17,263 bases of DNA, from assembly GCA_012522875.1 (NCBI GenBank), contig JAAYJP010000060.1, positions 1-17,263 of the forward strand, read 5' to 3'. Of the stretch, positions 14,156-17,263 are shown piece after piece. Source of the DNA: Clostridiales bacterium (lineage in GTDB: Bacteria > Bacillota > Clostridia > Christensenellales > Aristaeellaceae). The position numbers were made by a program, and so were the translations under genes. The notes under the pieces are model-generated. The model saw only the letters and a program-made list of their open reading frames with translations. It had not been told where the DNA came from and did not search any database. Positions within the stretch are counted from its first letter, which is position 1; each line of letters starts with the position of its first letter.

Positions 14156-14265
14156 CGCCGCGCGCAGGCAGGCAGGAAAGGGGGATGCCGGTGACAAAAA
14201 TCAAAGGAATAACCTTGCTTTTCCATAGTTTTGCGCGGAAAAATAAGTTCTTTGCGCCGGGGGAA

Positions 14266-14295
14266 ATTATAAGCCTGGAAGCGCGGCTATGTCAA
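14266..14295 (-). promoter_or_regulatory. consensus sigma-A promoter of typA
   Basis: Perfect TTGACA (14295-14290) and perfect TATAAT (14271-14266) lie on the minus strand with an 18-nt spacer. Transcription would begin near 14258, giving a leader of about 163 nt before typA, unusually long for this window. Confidence 0.85.
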
Positions 14296-14562
14296 GATTG
14301 GTTACCTGAAACGCCAAGGAACAGCAACAGATAGCCTGTGGCCAAAGAGCGTGTCACCCTGTCCGTTGGGAGCGGCTTCAGCCGGAAGCTCACCTGCGCG
14401 CTGGAAGATATAAGCTGCAGCAGGCAGGAGCAGCCAAACCAAGCATTGCCGCCCAAAGAAACAGCGGACCGCCCATCATGCAGAGCATATTGCATAAATT
14501 GGCGATGGAGGCCAACACGATACTTATCACAGGGCGCGGCCGGCATCGCAAAAAAAGGCCTT
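14296..14562 (-). other. non-coding stretch with possible decayed membrane-protein remnant
   Basis: No intact gene is seen between mutT and the typA promoter. On the minus strand one frame reads a hydrophobic stretch (SIVLASIANLCNMLC, MGGPLFLWAAMLGLAAPACC) up to a stop near 14390. Another frame then gives SLATGYLLLFLGVSG up to a stop near 14292. The two could be pieces of one frameshifted membrane-protein gene, or chance hydrophobic reading in GC-rich DNA. No homologue is recognised. Confidence 0.2.
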
Positions 14563-14570
14563 CTACAGGC
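14550..14570 (-). terminator. probable terminator at the end of mutT
   Basis: On the minus strand GCCT-GTAGA-AGGC forms a short stem that includes the mutT stop codon, and a run of seven T residues follows almost directly (A14550-A14556 on plus). The stem is only four to five pairs, but the T tract is the longest in this intergenic region. Confidence 0.45.
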
Positions 14571-14964
14571 GTTTTCCGGGGTGAAGCCGATTCAGTATCT
14601 CCGTATCCGCCGGGCAAAAATCAAACTTTGGTATTTCGCTGGCAGTGATCCACCGGATGTCGTGGTGCTCGTGTTTGCAGAGGGTGCCGCTTTCAATCGC
14701 GGCGTGATAGAGCGTCAGGCGCACCTGGATATCAGGGTACTGGTGCGCCAGGGACATAAAAACGCCGCCCACTTTCACTGTAACGCCAAGTTCCTCCCGG
14801 CATTCACGGATCAGGGCCTGCTCATTGGTTTCCCCTGACTCCACCTTGCCGCCGGGGAACTCCCACAGGAGGCCCCTGGCTTTATGGGCCGGCCGCTGGC
14901 AGATCAAAAACCGGTCTGCGTCCCAGATGAGGGCGGCTACCACCTCGGTTTCAGGCGACCTCAC
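14563..14964 (-). CDS. mutT: MutT-type Nudix hydrolase (8-oxo-dGTP diphosphatase-like)
   Basis: The 133-residue protein is the usual MutT length. The complete Nudix box is present at residues 39-61: G39, E45, then RECREELGV at 53-61, fitting GX5EX7REUXEEXGU. It follows LLWEFPGGK, which is typical of MutT and related nucleotide-pool cleaning enzymes. The end WITASEIPKFDFCPADTEIL also matches MutT-type proteins. It likely hydrolyses oxidised dGTP or another nucleoside triphosphate; exact substrate cannot be read from sequence. The frame continues upstream to 15039, but the GTG at 14964 is chosen because it shares GTGA with the prfC stop, has GGCGGAG five bases upstream, and gives the normal MutT N-terminus. 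It is translationally coupled to prfC. Confidence 0.9.
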   Translation of the reverse strand: MRSPETEVVAALIWDADRFLICQRPAHKARGLLWEFPGGKVESGETNEQALIRECREELGVTVKVGGVFMSLAHQYPDIQVRLTLYHAAIESGTLCKHEHHDIRWITASEIPKFDFCPADTEILNRLHPGKRL

Positions 14965-16559
14965 GCGAACTCCGCCATGGGCTCGATCTCCGCCAGAGCA
15001 AGTCCCGGGTTTTTTTCCTGGGCCAGGCGGATGCTCCACTCGTTTTCAAAGAACAGCACCGGGTTTTCCCGGCTGTCCTGGCCTCTGGCGGTGGAAGAGG
15101 TGAGGTTCAGTTCCATAAGGGGCTTGGGCGAGGCCGTCACCCAGCGCACAAAGCGGTAGGGCAGCATGTCCAGGGCCAGTTCCGCACCGTATTCATTCTT
15201 CAGCCGGTGGCTGAGCACATCAAACTGCAGGATACCCACCACGCCCACGATGCTCTGTTCCGGGCCCAGTTCCTCCCGGCTGAAGGTTTGGATGGCGCCT
15301 TCCTCGCTTAATTGCGCTACACCCTTTAGGAACTGCTTGCGCTTCATGGAGTCAAAGGGACGCACCCGGGCAAAGTGCTCCGGCGCGAACACGGGGATTT
15401 TCTCAAAGCGCAGCTTGCTCTTTTCGCTTAAGGAGTCGCCCAGGCGGTAGATGCCGGGGTCAAAAAGGCCGATGATGTCCCCGGGATAGGCGGTTTCCAC
15501 CAGGGCCCGCTCATCCGCCATGAACTGCTGGGGGGCTTTCAACTGGATTTGTTTACCGCTGCTTGAGTGCCAGGCGGCCATATCGCGCCTGAACTCGCCC
15601 GATACCACCCGTACAAAGGCCAGGCGGTCCCGGTGGGACGGGTTCATATTGGCCTGGATTTTGAAGATAAAGCCGGTGAACTCAGGTGTGTCCGGCGTCA
15701 CCGTCCCCTGGTCGCTTTCCCGGGGGGTGGGCGGCAGGGTGTACTCCAGGAAGCGGTTGAGAAAAGGCTCCACGCCGAAATTGGTAATGGCGGACCCGAA
15801 AAACAGCGGTGTTAATTCTCCCTGCCGGATGGCCTTCAGGTCAAAGGGATCCCCCGCCTCATCCAGCAGGGCGATTTCTTCCCTGAGCCTTTGGGTATAG
15901 TGCCGGGCCAGGACGCCCGACAGGGCCGGGCTGTCCAAGGGCACCTCAGTTTTCCTGGCCTTGGTCTTGCCGTGGTCGCCGCCGAAATACAGCTCCACCA
16001 CCCGGCTGTCCCGGTGGCAAACGCCCTGGAAATCACCGTCCACGCCGATGGGCCAGTTGACAGGGCATGAGCGGATACCCAGCACCTGCTCCAGTTCCTC
16101 CATCAAGGCAAAGGGGTCCTTGGCGGCCCGGTCCATTTTATTCACAAAAGTAAAGATGGGAATGCCCCGCATCCGGCAGACTTTAAAGAGCTTGCGGGTC
16201 TGCTCCTCAACGCCCCGGGCCGCGTCCAGCAGCATCACCGCGCTGTCGGCTGCCACCAGCACCCGGTAGGTGTCCTCGGAAAAATCCTGATGGCCCGGCG
16301 TGTCCAAAATGTTGATGCGGAAACCCTCATGGTCAAACTGCATGGCGCTGGAGGTGACGGAGATGCCGCGCTGCTTCTCAATCTCCATCCAGTCGCTGGT
16401 AGCGTGGGCTGCAGCCTTTCTGGCCTTCACGCTGCCCGCCTGGCGGATGGCCCCGCCATACAGCAGCAGCTTTTCTGTCAGCGTTGTTTTGCCCGCGTCG
16501 GGATGGCTGATGATGGCGAATGTCCGCCGCCGGTTGATCTCCTGTTCCAGTTTATCCAT
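14961..16559 (-). CDS. prfC: peptide chain release factor 3 (RF3)
   Basis: The 532-residue protein is full length for RF3, the GTPase that releases RF1 and RF2 from the ribosome after peptide release. Motifs: SHPDAGKTT at 18-26 (G1, with the Asp-Ala variant typical of RF3), RGISVTSS at 64-71 (G2), DTPGH at 86-90 (G3) and NKMD at 140-143 (G4). The RF3-specific SDWMEIEKQRGISVT, FFGSAITNFGVEPFL and VVGILQFDVLSHRL segments are seen. The ATG lies three bases after GGGGGGAG. A consensus promoter lies at 16627-16598, and mutT overlaps its stop by four bases. Confidence 0.97.
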   Translation of the reverse strand: MDKLEQEINRRRTFAIISHPDAGKTTLTEKLLLYGGAIRQAGSVKARKAAAHATSDWMEIEKQRGISVTSSAMQFDHEGFRINILDTPGHQDFSEDTYRVLVAADSAVMLLDAARGVEEQTRKLFKVCRMRGIPIFTFVNKMDRAAKDPFALMEELEQVLGIRSCPVNWPIGVDGDFQGVCHRDSRVVELYFGGDHGKTKARKTEVPLDSPALSGVLARHYTQRLREEIALLDEAGDPFDLKAIRQGELTPLFFGSAITNFGVEPFLNRFLEYTLPPTPRESDQGTVTPDTPEFTGFIFKIQANMNPSHRDRLAFVRVVSGEFRRDMAAWHSSSGKQIQLKAPQQFMADERALVETAYPGDIIGLFDPGIYRLGDSLSEKSKLRFEKIPVFAPEHFARVRPFDSMKRKQFLKGVAQLSEEGAIQTFSREELGPEQSIVGVVGILQFDVLSHRLKNEYGAELALDMLPYRFVRWVTASPKPLMELNLTSSTARGQDSRENPVLFFENEWSIRLAQEKNPGLALAEIEPMAEFA

Positions 16560-16597
16560 GCGCTCCCCCCAAAGGCTGATGTAGCCTGCAAAAAAGG

Positions 16598-16627
16598 ATT
16601 ATACCGATGGCTCTTGGGGCTTGTCAA
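16598..16627 (-). promoter_or_regulatory. consensus sigma-A promoter of prfC-mutT
   Basis: Perfect TTGACA (16627-16622) and perfect TATAAT (16603-16598) on the minus strand are separated by 18 nt. Transcription would begin near 16590, about 30 nt before the prfC ATG. Confidence 0.85.
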
Positions 16628-16628
16628 A

Positions 16629-16657
16629 TAAGCCGGGGTATAAAAACGGGCGGCTTA
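16629..16657 (-). terminator. weak hairpin at the end of the VanZ-like gene
   Basis: TAAGCCG and CGGCTTA are perfect 7-bp inverted repeats with a 15-nt loop, beginning at the TAA stop of the VanZ-like gene and followed by TTTG. The T tract is short, and the -35 of prfC begins just after it. It may terminate transcription or only reduce read-through. Confidence 0.4.
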
Positions 16658-17134
16658 TGCAGCAGTCCTGCGCTTATCCGGGCGCCGGCCTGCAAACAGG
16701 CGGGTAATCAGGAGCCCGGCCGCGGCACCGGCCACATCGATCCACACATCAATGATCGAAGGCCCGCGTCCGGAGAAGACCTGGATGGTTTCGTCGATCA
16801 CCGCCGCCGGAAGCGCAAGCCCCAGGGCAACCAGGAAAGACCGTTCCCGCCAGCCAAGCTGTGTGATCCCCAGGCCCATGAAAGTGCCCAGAACCAGGTA
16901 TTCCGTGAAATGGGCGAGCTTCCGGAGCAGCAGTTCGCCCACCTCAACGCCCAGGAACTTGCTGATGAAAGCCATGAGCCACCCGCTCTGGGCCTGGGAG
17001 GCATTCGGGGGGAGGGCTGAAAAAAGCCACGCTGCGAGCATCACGGCCAGCGCAAGGGAAGAATAGACATAGAAGCGCCGGCGCCTTGGGCGCTGGGGCA
17101 CAAGCTCTTTGATCAGCCGCCCGATTCTATCCAT
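16655..17134 (-). CDS. VanZ-like family membrane protein
   Basis: The 159-residue protein belongs to the VanZ-like family. After a basic N-terminus (RPRRRRFYVY) come a helix near 23-41, the motif RKLAHFTEYLVLG at 71-83, a helix near 98-112, the motif DETIQVFSGRGPSIIDV at 114-130 and a last helix near 134-147. The His, Glu and DExxQ residues are the family hallmark. VanZ of enterococci gives low-level teicoplanin resistance, but most chromosomal members have no known function and none of the vanHAX genes is present here. The ATG has GGAGGGTGA upstream. Confidence 0.9.
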   Translation of the reverse strand: MDRIGRLIKELVPQRPRRRRFYVYSSLALAVMLAAWLFSALPPNASQAQSGWLMAFISKFLGVEVGELLLRKLAHFTEYLVLGTFMGLGITQLGWRERSFLVALGLALPAAVIDETIQVFSGRGPSIIDVWIDVAGAAAGLLITRLFAGRRPDKRRTAA

Positions 17135-17159
17135 GGATCACCCTCCATTCTGGCCGGAG

Positions 17160-17187
17160 CATATAGCCCCGGGACCGGGCCTGTCAA
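17160..17187 (-). promoter_or_regulatory. putative promoter of the VanZ-like gene
   Basis: A perfect TTGACA (17187-17182) is followed after 16 nt by TATATG (17165-17160) on the minus strand, about 25 nt upstream of the ATG. The -10 is weaker than in the other promoters. No gene is apparent in the remaining bases to 17263. Confidence 0.55.
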
Positions 17188-17263
17188 GGCTGCCCAGGAT
17201 TCATGGCGTGAAAGGGGTATTAGTACGCGAAGGATACATAATTGGGTTTTTAATGTTCCGTTA

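Noticed and set aside
14338..14838. Plus-strand frame with an AraC-like phrase (GVKPIQYLRIRRAKIKL)
   Set aside because: The phrase lies antisense to the conserved C-terminus of the Nudix protein (FCPADTEILNRL), which is clearly the real gene. No HTH precedes it and no ribosome binding site fits, so it is chance.
16655..17134. Glycopeptide resistance determinant
   Set aside because: Only the VanZ-like family is present; no vanH, vanA, vanX, vanS or vanR genes are in the window, and chromosomal VanZ-like proteins are common without resistance.
1..17263. CRISPR array, tRNA, rRNA or insertion sequence
   Set aside because: Reading through the intergenic regions I found no regularly spaced direct repeats, no cloverleaf-like sequence with the TTCGAATC-type arm, and no transposase-like product.

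Overview
The window looks like a chromosomal segment of a GC-rich Gram-positive bacterium of the Firmicutes, most likely a member of the Clostridia. This is inferred from the strong Shine-Dalgarno sequences, several near-consensus sigma-A promoters (TTGACA/TATAAT), frequent GTG and TTG starts, and the gene families present: a MreB-type protein, AzlCD, DUF554, TldD/TldE and a VanZ-like protein. No genus can be named from the sequence alone. There are no rRNA or tRNA genes, insertion sequences, phage genes or CRISPR arrays. The region is mostly housekeeping with a few unusual insertions.

Layout. Bases 1-1641 (+): a stand-alone, divergent MreB-family gene followed by a YjbQ-family gene, behind a promoter region that holds a perfect palindrome. 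Bases 1740-2447 (-): a phasin-like coiled-coil protein with its own promoter and terminator. Bases 2536-4736 (-): an uncharacterised 468-residue protein translationally coupled to a SpoU/TrmH RNA 2'-O-methyltransferase. Bases 4826-7656 (+): a promoter divergent from the previous unit, then tldD and tldE, then a terminator hairpin. Bases 7712-9328 (+): an ECF sigma factor behind an ECF-type promoter, followed by four tightly packed small genes of unknown function. Bases 9370-12233 (-): azlC-azlD-DUF554-HTH/S24-like regulator-ybaN (DUF454), all tightly spaced or overlapping. Bases 12266-14295 (-): typA (bipA) with a consensus promoter and a leader of about 165 nt. Bases 14563-16627 (-): prfC (RF3) coupled to a mutT-type Nudix gene. 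Bases 16655-17187 (-): a VanZ-like membrane protein.

How the genes work together. Three units concern translation and RNA: RNA methyltransferase, TypA, and RF3 with MutT. TldD and TldE form the known heterodimeric metalloprotease. AzlC and AzlD form a two-subunit branched-chain amino acid exporter, and the HTH/S24-like gene further along the same run may regulate it or the neighbouring membrane proteins. The best candidate for an undescribed system is the ECF sigma cluster. It has a textbook autoregulatory promoter (TGAACC-N16-CGAC) and no membrane or zinc-binding anti-sigma factor. Its four small soluble proteins include two that share a GIP...IAGKG segment and appear to be paralogues.

Genes are densely packed, with seven 4-nt stop/start overlaps and one TAATG junction. 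Several starts were shortened from the longest reading frame because a ribosome binding site points to an internal codon.
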